52,983 bases of DNA from Haloferax profundi (GCF_001469865.1 NZ_LOPV01000429.1:1-52983); one strand, 5' to 3'; numbered from the stretch's first letter, positions 8,137-15,939 are shown. The notes: generated by a model not told the origin, from the letters alone. A program made the numbers and translations.

Positions 8137-9693
8137 TCAGGAGAACTTCCTGACCGTCATGTCCAGTGTGTCTAGGTCGACGATGGGTGCGTAGCCCGAG
8201 TCGGGGTCGATGTTGACGGACTTCTGGAAGTCGGTCTGGGACTGCCAGCACCCGGAGTTGACCGCGAGGACGTTGTGGTACTTGCCCCATCCGAGTTTGT
8301 GGACGTGGCCGGTGTGGAAGATGTCCGGTACCTGTTCCATGACGAGATAGTCGAGTTCTTCGGGCGCGAGGCGCGTGTGGCCACCGAACTGCGGCGCGAC
8401 GTGGCGCTTCTTCAGCAGTTGGTACATCGCCTTGTGCGGTTCGTCGTAACTCGCCTTCTCCGCGGGGAGTTCGGCGATGACCTCGTCCAGCGAGACGCCG
8501 TGGTACATGAGGATGTTGACGCCTTCGAGCGTGACCATCGAAGGATTGCTCGTAATCGTGGCGTCGTGCGCAGACATGATGTCACGGAGTTCGTCGTCGA
8601 ATCCCGGTTGTGGTTCCGCGAGGCGAACCGCGTCGTGGTTGCCGGGAATCATCACGATGTCGAGGTCACCGGGGACCGATTTGAGGCGTTCCGAGAACGC
8701 CTCGTACTGGTCGTAGATGTCGACGACGTCGAGTTCTTCGTCCTGATTCGGGTAGACACCGACGCCTTCGACCATGTCGCCGGCGATGAGGAGGTACTCG
8801 ATGTTCGCCGCCTCTTCTGTGTGTAGCCAATCGGCGAAGCGGTCCCACGCTTCCGCCATGAACTCCTGACTGCCGACGTGCACGTCGGAGATGAGCGCCG
8901 CCTGCACGTGGCGGTCCGCGGTGTTCGGCCTGTGCCCACGGGGAACGTCCGGGAAGTGCATCGAGTCGACGAAGAGGATGCCTGCGTCTCCAGAGAGCGT
9001 CCCCTGGACCGCGATACACTCGTCCATGAGGAGTTCGTCGACGTACGCGGCGATGTCCTTGTCCTTCATCACGAGACACGGGAACGTCCCCGTCGTGTCT
9101 TCGAGTTCGACAATCCAGTGACCGCTCTTGGTCGAGCGAACGTCGTTGACGAGGCCGACGAGTTCGGCGTCCTCGCCGCCGGACATCTTGGAGATGGCCT
9201 TGGCCGGGCGGTGGTTGACGCGCCCGCGAAGCATCTTCGAGAGTTTCTCGTACCGGTCGCGGAACACCTTCACGAAGTCGTCGTACTCGCCGGTTCCAGT
9301 CGACTGACCGGTCATGTCGTTCGCGATTTCGAGCGACCGGAGCGCCGGATCTGTGTTTCGGCCGCTCCACGACCCCTTCGCTTCAGGTGGAGTTGTCTCA
9401 CTAACAGGTTCGGTCTGGTCGGCCGGTGTTGCAGGTGAAACAGAGGGGTCTTTCTCGGGCGCACCGCTCGCAGGTTCGACCTCGGGCGGGTCCGCTTCGG
9501 GTGTAGACGCGAGCACCCCGCGGACGTGGTCGGCAGTGATTCGAAGCGCGTCGTCCGGGACTGACTCGACGACCTGGGCGAGTGTCACGCCCGGGTCGTC
9601 TGACCCAGCGATGAGCGTCACGGCCTCGCGTTCTGCGTTGTAGCCGCGACTGACGAGTGCCCGGACGATGCGCGCCGGCGTCTCCAGTGGCAC
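8137..9693 (-). CDS. polD1: DNA polymerase D small subunit (DP1, exonuclease)
   Basis: The 518-residue small subunit of the archaeal replicative polymerase D. It carries the Mre11-like 3'-5' proofreading phosphoesterase. Motifs are ISDVHVGS (about residue 266), IAGDMVEGVG, PGNHD (about 350), MYHGVS and HTGHVHKLG (about 459), preceded by an OB fold and an acidic linker around residues 75-130. The longer open frame would run into sec11, so I take the GTG at 9693. It is followed by PLETPARIVRALVSRGYN and preceded by a TATA-like CCTTTTTGC 27 bases upstream. An ORB-like sequence lies inside the coding region at 9372-9394. Location next to orc1 and the origin suits its replication role. Confidence 0.93.
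   Translation of the reverse strand: MPLETPARIVRALVSRGYNAEREAVTLIAGSDDPGVTLAQVVESVPDDALRITADHVRGVLASTPEADPPEVEPASGAPEKDPSVSPATPADQTEPVSETTPPEAKGSWSGRNTDPALRSLEIANDMTGQSTGTGEYDDFVKVFRDRYEKLSKMLRGRVNHRPAKAISKMSGGEDAELVGLVNDVRSTKSGHWIVELEDTTGTFPCLVMKDKDIAAYVDELLMDECIAVQGTLSGDAGILFVDSMHFPDVPRGHRPNTADRHVQAALISDVHVGSQEFMAEAWDRFADWLHTEEAANIEYLLIAGDMVEGVGVYPNQDEELDVVDIYDQYEAFSERLKSVPGDLDIVMIPGNHDAVRLAEPQPGFDDELRDIMSAHDATITSNPSMVTLEGVNILMYHGVSLDEVIAELPAEKASYDEPHKAMYQLLKKRHVAPQFGGHTRLAPEELDYLVMEQVPDIFHTGHVHKLGWGKYHNVLAVNSGCWQSQTDFQKSVNIDPDSGYAPIVDLDTLDMTVRKFS
9372..9394 (-). other. ORB-like sequence inside polD1
   Basis: Read on the minus strand this matches the 13310 ORB at 19 of 22 positions by hand alignment, including CTCCACCTGAA and CGAAGGGGT. 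It falls in the variable acidic linker of DP1 (encoding roughly TTPPEAKGSW), where protein constraint should be weak, so the match is not explained by conserved coding sequence. Confidence 0.5.
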
Positions 9694-9715
9694 ACGGCGA
9701 AATCGGCGGAGCGGA

Positions 9716-9724
9716 GCAAAAAGG
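9716..9724 (-). promoter_or_regulatory. polD1 TATA-like box
   Basis: CCTTTTTGC on the minus strand is centred 27 bases before the GTG at 9693 and fits a leaderless transcript. It lies in the 79-base divergent gap shared with sec11. Confidence 0.5.
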
Positions 9725-9772
9725 GTGCCGAAACCCAGAACGTTGAAACCCAGTCCGGGTAAATTGAGAGTG

Positions 9773-10585
9773 ATGAGTGCCGACGACGGTCCCCCGGTCC
9801 CCAAATCCTCGCGGGGTGGGCCCGACCCCGACGAAGGGTTTCTCAAACGACTCCGAACCGCGGAGGATGGCCCACTCCTGTTCATCCGCGAAGCACTGGT
9901 CAGTGCCTTCGCGGTGCTCGCTGTCGGCTTGCTCCTGTTCGCCGTCAGTGGCGTCTGGCCACCCATGGTCGCCGTCGAGAGCGGCAGCATGGAACCGCAC
10001 ATGCACAAAGGTGACCTCGTGTTCATCACCGGACCGGAGCGATACGCGCCCGACGCGGCAGTCGAAGGTACGTCCGTCGTCACCGCCGAAGTCGGTGCCG
10101 ACGTCGACTATCGAACGTTCGGCGGCGACGGCAGCGTCATCGTCTACGACAATCCAGGTGTCGGCGGCCCACCCATCATCCACCGCTCGATGCTCTGGGT
10201 CGAAGAGGGTGAAAACTGGTACGACAGGGCCAACCCCGACTACATGTCGGCGAGCAACTGCCAGCAACTCACCCACTGTCCGGCACCCTACGACGGGTTC
10301 ATCACCAAAGGCGACAACAACGCGCGCTACGACCAGGTGAGCGGTATCAGCGAACCCGTCCGCCCCGAGTGGGTCCAGGGTGTCGCCCGCATCCGCATCC
10401 CGTTCCTCGGATGGGTTCGCCTGACCCTCGCGAGTACCATGTCGACGGCGACACCGGTGACGCCGGTGACTCTCGAACACGTACCTGTTTCAGTCGTGGA
10501 GGCACCTGTTCCAGTCGAACAAGCACTCTCGGCCTCAGTGACCAGCGACCCGATACACGTCACTCAGCCGTCGCTGGCAGCGTGA
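9773..10585 (+). CDS. sec11: Type I signal peptidase Sec11
   Basis: A 270-residue membrane-bound signal peptidase of the archaeal/ER type, which cleaves Sec signal peptides. A cytosolic N-tail of about 35 residues is followed by one membrane segment (about 40-60). The nucleophile box VAVESGSMEP has catalytic Ser72; the box IIHR contains the histidine that replaces the bacterial lysine; the acidic box ITKGDNNARYDQ comes last. The C-terminus shows a proline, valine and threonine-rich tail after a second hydrophobic stretch. I use the ATG at 9773 because the upstream frame overlaps the start of polD1. It is convergent with orc1. Confidence 0.92.
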   Translation: MSADDGPPVPKSSRGGPDPDEGFLKRLRTAEDGPLLFIREALVSAFAVLAVGLLLFAVSGVWPPMVAVESGSMEPHMHKGDLVFITGPERYAPDAAVEGTSVVTAEVGADVDYRTFGGDGSVIVYDNPGVGGPPIIHRSMLWVEEGENWYDRANPDYMSASNCQQLTHCPAPYDGFITKGDNNARYDQVSGISEPVRPEWVQGVARIRIPFLGWVRLTLASTMSTATPVTPVTLEHVPVSVVEAPVPVEQALSASVTSDPIHVTQPSLAA

Positions 10586-10648
10586 ACCGACCGGAAAATC
10601 GCTCTTCTCCGTGTAGTGCAGCACTTCGCTGCGCTTCGGTGCTTCCAC

Positions 10649-12250
10649 TCAGTTATCGAACCGAGCCTGCACGAACGGTTGGGCGCTCTCGATGTCACCG
10701 AGACGCGAGTCGGTGAGTAAGACGGCCTCCGTCTCGTCGATGGGAACTGAGAGGCTGATTTCCTTCGTTCGGCCGTACCGTCCCTTCGAGACGACGACGG
10801 CGTTGACGATGCCGAGCATGTCGAGTTCCGAGATGAGGTCCGTGACACGACGCTGCGTGAGCACGTCGGCGTCTATCTCCTCGCAGAGGCGCTTGTAGAT
10901 GTTGAACACCTCGCCAGTGTTGATGTTGCGAACACCGTTCTTCTCGAGGAGGATGATAGCGAAGAGGACGATTTTCGACTGCGTGGGGAGCGTCCGGACG
11001 ACTTCGACGACCCGGTCGAGTTCTATCTTGTCCTGCGCCTGTCGGACGTGTGCCTCTTCGACGGTGTCGGCCTGTCCACGCTCGGCGAGTTCGCCTGCGG
11101 TACGAAGCAAGTCGAGGGCACGGCGGGCGTCACCGTGTTCCTGCGCGGCGAACGCAGCACACAACGGGATGACGTCGTCGGTCAGTGCGCCGCCTTTGAA
11201 CGCGACGTCGGCGCGGTGCTGGAGGATGTCTCGAAGTTGGTTAGCGTCGTACGGTGGGAAGACGATTTCTTCCTCGCCGAGACTCGACTTGACCCGCGGG
11301 TCGAGGAAGTCGGTGAACTTCAGGTCGTTCGAGATACCCATGATAGAGATACGCGAGTTGTCGAGTTCGGAGTTCATCCGCGAGAGGTTGTAGAGCGTGT
11401 CGTCGCCGGATTTCTCGACGAGTTTGTCGATTTCGTCGAGCATGATGACGACCACGCGCTCTTTGTAATCGACGGCGTCGAAGAACGTCGTATAGACCCG
11501 GTCTGTGGGCCACCCGGTCATCGGCACCGTCTCCATCTCGTCGGCGTCGTTCGAGAGTTCCTCGGCCCGTTCGTCTATCTCTGCAATCGAATCGTAGGGG
11601 GTATCTTCGAGTGCGTTCGGGTCTTCTGTCGCCCGTGTGCGCATCTCATCGAGTCGGTCGATCTCCGCCTCGATTCGTTCGAAGTTCTTCTCGATGAACT
11701 TGTTCGCGAGTTGGGCGAGGACACGATACTGCGTGTCCGTCACCTCGCAGTTGATGTACTCGACTTCACACGGGACGTCGTACTTCTGCGACGTCGATTC
11801 GAGTTCCTGACTCACGAACTTCGCGCTCGCAGTCTTTCCGGTCCCGGTCTTCCCGTAGATGAGAATGTTCGACGGCGTCTCCCCGCGTAACGCGGAGACC
11901 AGAATCGTCGCCATCTGGTTGATTTGGTCGGTACGGTGGGGGAGTTCGTGCGGCGTGTACGACGGCCGAAGCACCTCTTTGTTCTCGAAGATTGGTTCTC
12001 CGGCGAGGAGGTCGTCGAACAACCCTTTCGACTCGTCGTCGTCGTTCAAGACGACTTTGTCGAGACCAACGTCGGGGTCTTTGTGCTGGTCGACGTCGAC
12101 GTCGTCCTCGTCCGGAACGTCGGCATCGGGGCCGATGCTCGCCTGGATATCGATATCCTCGGCGGATACGTCGGTCGATTCTGCGTCCCGTGCAGAACTA
12201 TCCGCTTCTTCTGCTCGGTGGCCACCTCGTGAATTGTCGTCCTCACCCAT
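10649..12250 (-). CDS. orc1: Origin recognition protein Orc1/Cdc6
   Basis: A 533-residue archaeal Orc1/Cdc6 initiator that recognises ORB elements and loads the MCM helicase. Residues 1-90 are a very acidic haloarchaeal extension. Walker A is GKTGTGKT at 133-140, Walker B VVIMLDEIDKL lies near residue 265, and sensor motifs and a C-terminal winged helix (with LTQRRVTDLISELDMLGIV) follow. It is longer than crenarchaeal homologues (about 400) because of the acidic N-terminus and an insertion with many aspartates and glutamates after Walker A. The origin adjoins its start, and an ORB lies only eight bases before the ATG, inside the predicted leader, which suggests self-regulation. Confidence 0.96.
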   Translation of the reverse strand: MGEDDNSRGGHRAEEADSSARDAESTDVSAEDIDIQASIGPDADVPDEDDVDVDQHKDPDVGLDKVVLNDDDESKGLFDDLLAGEPIFENKEVLRPSYTPHELPHRTDQINQMATILVSALRGETPSNILIYGKTGTGKTASAKFVSQELESTSQKYDVPCEVEYINCEVTDTQYRVLAQLANKFIEKNFERIEAEIDRLDEMRTRATEDPNALEDTPYDSIAEIDERAEELSNDADEMETVPMTGWPTDRVYTTFFDAVDYKERVVVIMLDEIDKLVEKSGDDTLYNLSRMNSELDNSRISIMGISNDLKFTDFLDPRVKSSLGEEEIVFPPYDANQLRDILQHRADVAFKGGALTDDVIPLCAAFAAQEHGDARRALDLLRTAGELAERGQADTVEEAHVRQAQDKIELDRVVEVVRTLPTQSKIVLFAIILLEKNGVRNINTGEVFNIYKRLCEEIDADVLTQRRVTDLISELDMLGIVNAVVVSKGRYGRTKEISLSVPIDETEAVLLTDSRLGDIESAQPFVQARFDN

Positions 12251-12257
12251 CGTGAAT

Positions 12258-12281
12258 ACCCCTTCGTTTCAATTGGAATAG
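12258..12281 (-). other. ORB element in the orc1 leader
   Basis: On the minus strand this reads TTCCAATTGAAACGAAGGGG plus T, 19 of 22 positions identical to the 13310 ORB. It ends eight bases before the orc1 ATG and lies downstream of the predicted TATA box. Confidence 0.8.
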
Positions 12282-12314
12282 TCGCCCGAAACGGCCCTGA
12301 GAGAGCATGAGACC

Positions 12315-12324
12315 GGATATAACC
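12315..12324 (-). promoter_or_regulatory. Probable orc1 promoter, TATA box
   Basis: GGTTATATCC on the minus strand would place the transcription start near 12290, giving a leader of about 40 bases that contains the ORB at 12258-12281. Orc1 bound there could block its own transcription. Confidence 0.5.
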
Positions 12325-12640
12325 GGCATCTGCTCGTGAAGCCACAGCAGGCGATTCCAGATGATGCAAAGGAACCAAACGAAGAGTTGGTACAAAAGTC
12401 TTACTTCTCCGACTTATCGGCCACTCGAGCGTGCAAAAATCGCGAGACCAGAAGGGTTTCGACAGGAGAGCTTCGGAGTCCCGTCTCGGCAGAGACGGTG
12501 CTGTCCGTCAGAATCACGTGACGACAGGTTCTGTTCGAGTGAACGTTCGATTCGGTTCGACTCGAATCGGTGTGTTTGCGACAAACTAATCACGTACTAT
12601 CGGCAGGTTGCACACCCATCGGTCGGTGGTCATCACCGAC

Positions 12641-12706
12641 GTCGACAATCGTGTAGATGTCGACAATCGCGCAGATGCCGACCTCGATATCGACTATCAC
12701 GTAGAT
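12641..12706. repeat. Imperfect 18-base tandem repeat in the origin region
   Basis: Two adjacent copies of an 18-base unit (GTCGACAATCGTGTAGAT at 12641 and a copy with two changes at 12659) are followed, after a 12-base interruption, by a third, weaker copy at 12689. In one plus frame it would encode an Asp-rich repeat (VDNRVD), but no start signal or protein family supports a gene. Confidence 0.6.
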
Positions 12707-12960
12707 GTCGAACGCAGTCTGGGTATCGAAAGCGGCTGGTTCTCGGACGCACTCGAAGGAGCCACCGTGAACCGATGACTCGTTCGCGGAGTGCATCGCG
12801 AGCGCGCGCGAGTGCGCAGTTCCTCGACGGGAAGTGTCCCGAGACGTGTTTCGTGGTGGCGTTTGGACGAGCGAACGAGTTGGCGTTCGCCCACGGCGGG
12901 CCGAGCAAGTCGACGAGTCGTTCGCTTGGAGCGACTCCGACACGAAAAATCGCGTCCGTA

Positions 12961-12984
12961 ACCCCCTTCGTTTCGTGTGGAGAC
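12961..12984 (-). other. ORB element of oriC1
   Basis: On the minus strand: CTCCACACGAAACGAAGGGG plus GT, about 18 of 22 positions identical to the 13310 ORB. It shares the flanking TCGTCTCCAC with the sites at 2905 and 13116. Confidence 0.8.
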
Positions 12985-13040
12985 GAGTGAATCGCTCTAT
13001 CGAATAAATCAGGTAGTAGCAGCGTTCTCCTTCTCGTTTG

Positions 13041-13062
13041 ACCCCCTCGTTTCCGCTGCAAT
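13041..13062 (-). other. Weaker ORB element of oriC1
   Basis: On the minus strand: TTGCAGCGGAAACGAGGGGG plus T, about 17 of 22 positions identical to the 13310 ORB. The GAAACGA core is intact, the left half is degenerate. Confidence 0.6.
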
Positions 13063-13115
13063 TAACTGCCGGTTCTCCAGTTCGACAGGAAACCCTTGGG
13101 TCTCGATTCCCCCAC

Positions 13116-13138
13116 ACCCCTTTGTTTCGGGTGGAGAC
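13116..13138 (-). other. ORB element of oriC1, left of the unwinding region
   Basis: On the minus strand: TCCACCCGAAACAAAGGGGT, about 18 of 22 positions identical to the 13310 ORB. A G-run (bases 13148-13160) follows on the plus strand toward the A/T-rich stretch. Confidence 0.8.
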
Positions 13139-13184
13139 GACAACAGGTGGGGAGGGGGGTTCGGCGACTTCTAGAAGGCCGTGG

Positions 13185-13265
13185 TTTTATTACACTGGGA
13201 TGCACACCATACCCGTAGTAGAGAAAATAGTGTTATTATTGGGTGGGTGTGGACTAGAATTAACA
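13185..13265. other. Probable DNA unwinding element
   Basis: An A/T-rich stretch with TTTTATTA, GAGAAAATAG and TTATTATT lies in otherwise GC-rich DNA and is bracketed by inverted ORBs at 13116 and 13310. This is the expected place for origin melting in archaea; melting itself is inferred. Confidence 0.7.
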
Positions 13266-13309
13266 GTCGACCGCCGTCTAGCGGTTCACCCTCCCTCCCC
13301 TCTCGCGGC

Positions 13310-13331
13310 GTTCCACCTGAAACGAAGGGGT
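13310..13331 (+). other. ORB element of oriC1, right of the unwinding region
   Basis: Contains TTCCACCTGAAACGAAGGGG, the best match to the archaeal ORB consensus in the window, followed by a G-run (GGGGTGGGGGTG). Its orientation is opposite to the four ORBs on the orc1 side. Confidence 0.85.
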
Positions 13332-13547
13332 GGGGGTGTTCCTCCCCCCTGTTCACCGTCCGTCACCACCCGCTACCGTCGACTTCCACCTCGAGAGGTC
13401 GTCAGGCCGTTGGTCTGGTTCACTGTCCGACGAAACAGCCTCACTTTCACGTCGTCGTCGACGTTACCTTCTCTTCGTGTCTGTCGACGTTCCAGCGAGA
13501 GGACCTGCACGTCGACACGGTGCAGTCGCACTCTGACTGGTTTCCAC

Positions 13548-13607
13548 GATAAACGTCCGTTACACGTCTGATAAACGTCCAATTATCCTCGCTCGTGTGC
13601 GCACACG
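13548..13607. repeat. Short direct repeat and palindrome on the oapA side of the origin
   Basis: GATAAACGTCC occurs at 13548-13558 and 13570-13580, 22 bases (two helical turns) apart, followed by the perfect 14-base palindrome CGTGTGCGCACACG at 13594-13607. The function is unknown; a protein-binding site is plausible. Confidence 0.5.
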
Positions 13608-13764
13608 GGAACAAGAAGTACACTTTCTCCCGAATTATCGGTCTGCACACGAACACAGGGGGTAAAATCGGTCGAATCGGTGAGTTTCGGGAGGTTCGAC
13701 CCAAAGAGACGAACACACTCGGTTCTGGTAATTGTATCTGAAACTTGACTAGTGTCTGACGTAG

Positions 13765-13774
13765 TGCTTAAGTG
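13765..13774 (+). promoter_or_regulatory. Probable promoter of the oapABC genes
   Basis: TGCTTAAGTG is a TATA-like box about 70 bases before the ATG at 13840. The resulting leader of about 40 bases contains GGAGGT (13821-13826), a Shine-Dalgarno-like site. Confidence 0.45.
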
Positions 13775-13839
13775 AGTCCGGTTGGGTGATACCTCCATAC
13801 GCCCTCCACGACGCGTTCGGGAGGTGCGGGAGGCCCAGG

Positions 13840-14481
13840 ATGGGACTGCTCACAGATCTAAGAGACAGCATCTCACGAGTCGTCGACCGGCTCTTTTCGG
13901 AGAGCGAGCCGAAGCGGATCGGAATTTATGGCCCGCCCAACGCCGGGAAGACGACTCTCGCAAATCGTATCGCCCGTGACTGGACCGGTGACGCAATCGG
14001 TCCCGAGAGCCACATCCCTCACGAGACCCGTCGCGCCCGACGGAAGGAGAACGTGGAGATCGAACGGAACGGCAAGAAAGTCACCATCGACATCGTCGAC
14101 ACGCCGGGTGTCACGACGAAAGTCGACTACAAGGAGTTCCTCGAACACGACATGGAGAAAGACGACGCCGTCCGTCGGTCCCGCGAGGCGACCGAAGGCG
14201 TCGCCGAAGCCATGCACTGGCTCCGCGAGGACGTCGATGGCGTCATCTACGTTCTCGACAGCACGAAAGACCCAATCTCGCAGGTCAACACGATGCTCAT
14301 CGGTATCATCGAGAGCCAGGACCTGCCGGTGCTCATCTTCGCAAACAAGATAGACCTCGAAGAGTCGAACGTCGAGCGCATCACCAACGCGTATCCGCAA
14401 CACGAGACGGTCGAACTCTCGGCACTCGAGGGAGAGAACATGGACGAAGTGTACGCAAAAATCGCGGAGTACTTCGCGTGA
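13840..14481 (+). CDS. arvA: Era-like small GTPase OapA/ArvA
   Basis: A 213-residue P-loop GTPase. G1 is GPPNAGKTT (residues 31-39), G3 is IVDTPGV, and G4 is FANKIDLEE. An amphipathic N-terminus (MGLLTDLRDSISRVVDRLF) could touch a membrane. It belongs to the haloarchaeal family first named as origin-associated (Oap) and later reported as the GTPase needed for extracellular vesicle formation (ArvA); both are from memory of the literature. I chose the ATG at 13840 over an in-frame upstream ATG because conserved sequence starts there and GGAGGT precedes it. It leads a run of three genes (oapA, oapB, oapC) with a six-base gap to oapB. Confidence 0.88.
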   Translation: MGLLTDLRDSISRVVDRLFSESEPKRIGIYGPPNAGKTTLANRIARDWTGDAIGPESHIPHETRRARRKENVEIERNGKKVTIDIVDTPGVTTKVDYKEFLEHDMEKDDAVRRSREATEGVAEAMHWLREDVDGVIYVLDSTKDPISQVNTMLIGIIESQDLPVLIFANKIDLEESNVERITNAYPQHETVELSALEGENMDEVYAKIAEYFA

Positions 14482-14487
14482 TTCACC

Positions 14488-14880
14488 ATGCCTGAAGCAA
14501 CGGCCTCCGACAACGGTTCTGGTGGGGTCCAGATAGACCTCTTCAGTGGAAATCGGATGGCAAACCTCACGAGCATGGAGAAGATTCGTCTCATCCTCGA
14601 CGGTGTTCGCGATGGAAACATCGTCATCCTCGAAGAGGGTCTCTCGCCCGACGAAGAGTCGAAACTCATCGAAGTGACGATGGCAGAGATTAGCCCCGAC
14701 GAGTTCAACGGCATCGAGATAGAGACGTATCCGCGCTCACAGACCGCAGACCAGAGTTTCCTCGACCGACTGATGGGTCGGCAATCGACGCAGAAACTCA
14801 CGGTCATCGGTCCAGCGAACCAGATTCAGACGCTCCACAAAGACGAGAATCTCATCAGTGCGCTCGTCTCGCGAAAGTAG
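14488..14880 (+). CDS. oapB: OapB/ArvB family protein (DUF2073)
   Basis: A 130-residue protein of the euryarchaeal DUF2073 family, found beside the ArvA GTPase. Visible features are NLTSMEKIRLILDGVRDGNI near residues 26-45, a central ILEEGLSPDEESKLIEVTM segment, and a C-terminal LTVIGPANQIQTLHKDENLI strand-helix. There are no membrane segments or cysteines. It starts six bases after the oapA stop, so it is almost surely in the same transcript. Its biochemical role is unknown; an auxiliary function to the vesicle GTPase is proposed from context and from the Arv naming. Confidence 0.86.
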   Translation: MPEATASDNGSGGVQIDLFSGNRMANLTSMEKIRLILDGVRDGNIVILEEGLSPDEESKLIEVTMAEISPDEFNGIEIETYPRSQTADQSFLDRLMGRQSTQKLTVIGPANQIQTLHKDENLISALVSRK

Positions 14881-14928
14881 GGGTTCGCAAACGACCAATC
14901 ACGCGCCATCCGGCGCCCACATTTACCA

Positions 14929-15939
14929 ATGCCACATCAATGCACGACGTGCGGTAAGGTGTTCCCCGACGGCTCGAAAGAGATGCTCTCGGGGTGCCCG
15001 AGCTGCGGCGGTAACAAATTTCAGTTCCAACCCGCGTCTAGCGCCGGCGGCACTCCCGCCGACGCCGCGGGAGGCAGTGACGACACTCCTACGCAGCGCG
15101 GCGCCGGAACGCGGGACTTGACGTCCTCTGCGGCCGACGCCGTCCGTGAACGAGCGACAGAGACAGAATCCCGTCCCGACACCGGTGACGAGGAAGTGAC
15201 GGTCAGCGACTGGGTGAACTCGAAGCGAGAGTCTGGAGCGTCGGCAGACGCTGCCAGACCTGATTCGTCGCGTGCGTCGTCGACTGACGCGCCGGCCGGT
15301 CCCGCGAGTCGTTCACCGAACGACCCCGCGAGTGATTCACCAAGTGCACCATCTGGTGAGTCGAGTAGCGACGACTCGTCGCGTGGGTGGGGCGAGTGGC
15401 CCACTGCGCCGAATAGTCCATCAGAGACCGAACCCGAACCCCCACGTGGTACCACTGCAGGCGAAGCGGCGGGGTCGGAAACAGCAGGTTCGTCGGACCA
15501 CGCGCCGCACATCCGCGCACGAGAGACGGACGAGGATACGTCCCAGAGGAGCGCTCGAAGCGACGTAGTCACGCCGGAGGAACTCGCTGCTGCCGGTGCG
15601 AAACACCGTGAGTCCACCGAACGGACCGAACCCGGTGTCACTGCGTCCGACCGGAACGAGACACCAGACGAAGCAGAGGCGTCTGCACCACAGACTGCTC
15701 CGCCGGACGTCGACGGGACGACCATCGAACCGTCGTCCGACGAACGTCCTGACCTCGACCAACTCCGCGAGGAACTCAACGACCAGTTCGAGAGCATCAA
15801 GATCGTCAACCCCGGTCAGTACGAACTCAACCTCATGGAACTGTACGACCGAGACGAGTACATCATCTCGCTCCGTGAGGATGGCCGGTACGTCATCGAA
15901 GTCCCCGACTCGTGGGGTCCTGGGTCGCGAGAAGACTAA
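14929..15939 (+). CDS. oapC: OapC/ArvC family zinc-ribbon protein
   Basis: A 336-residue protein in three parts. Residues 1-33 form a zinc ribbon with CTTCGKVF and GCPSCGGNKF (two CxxC pairs). Residues of about 40-265 are a low-complexity acidic, Ser/Pro/Thr-rich region that is probably disordered. The last 65 residues are a conserved domain (DLDQLREELNDQFESIKIV, then QYELNLMELYDRDEYIISL). Family members share both ends and vary in the linker. It follows oapB by 48 bases in the same direction. The C-terminal domain and the context suggest a partner of ArvA; the molecular role is not known. Confidence 0.85.
   Translation: MPHQCTTCGKVFPDGSKEMLSGCPSCGGNKFQFQPASSAGGTPADAAGGSDDTPTQRGAGTRDLTSSAADAVRERATETESRPDTGDEEVTVSDWVNSKRESGASADAARPDSSRASSTDAPAGPASRSPNDPASDSPSAPSGESSSDDSSRGWGEWPTAPNSPSETEPEPPRGTTAGEAAGSETAGSSDHAPHIRARETDEDTSQRSARSDVVTPEELAAAGAKHRESTERTEPGVTASDRNETPDEAEASAPQTAPPDVDGTTIEPSSDERPDLDQLREELNDQFESIKIVNPGQYELNLMELYDRDEYIISLREDGRYVIEVPDSWGPGSRED

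Larger units (their letters stand above)
12251..13839. other. Chromosomal replication origin region (oriC1-type)
   Basis: A gene-poor stretch of 1.6 kb between orc1 and oapA. It contains five ORB elements: 12258-12281, 12961-12984, 13041-13062 and 13116-13138 on the minus strand, and 13310-13331 on the plus strand. The shared core is TTCCACNNGAAACGAAGGGG. The opposed pair at 13116 and 13310 brackets an A/T-rich stretch and G-runs. ORBs in inverted orientation around an unwinding element next to an orc1 gene is the known architecture of archaeal origins. The open frames seen here look like chance translations. The 12282-12960 part holds the orc1 promoter and imperfect tandem repeats; 13332-13760 holds short repeats only. 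Confidence 0.93.

Noticed and set aside
8666-10480. Large frames opposite to or overlapping polD1 and sec11
   Set aside because: They are shadows of real genes: Arg-rich or with repeated Val/Asp patterns typical of the complementary strand of haloarchaeal genes.
12626-12775. Possible 49-codon GTG-start gene encoding an Asp-rich repeat
   Set aside because: It is made by the tandem DNA repeat, lacks a promoter and has no recognisable domain; I list the repeat instead.
12361-13571. Long open frames in the origin region on both strands (up to 209 codons)
   Set aside because: The translations are rich in Arg, Ser and Cys without acidic bias, resemble no family, and run through ORBs and the A/T-rich core. 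They are chance frames in GC-rich DNA.
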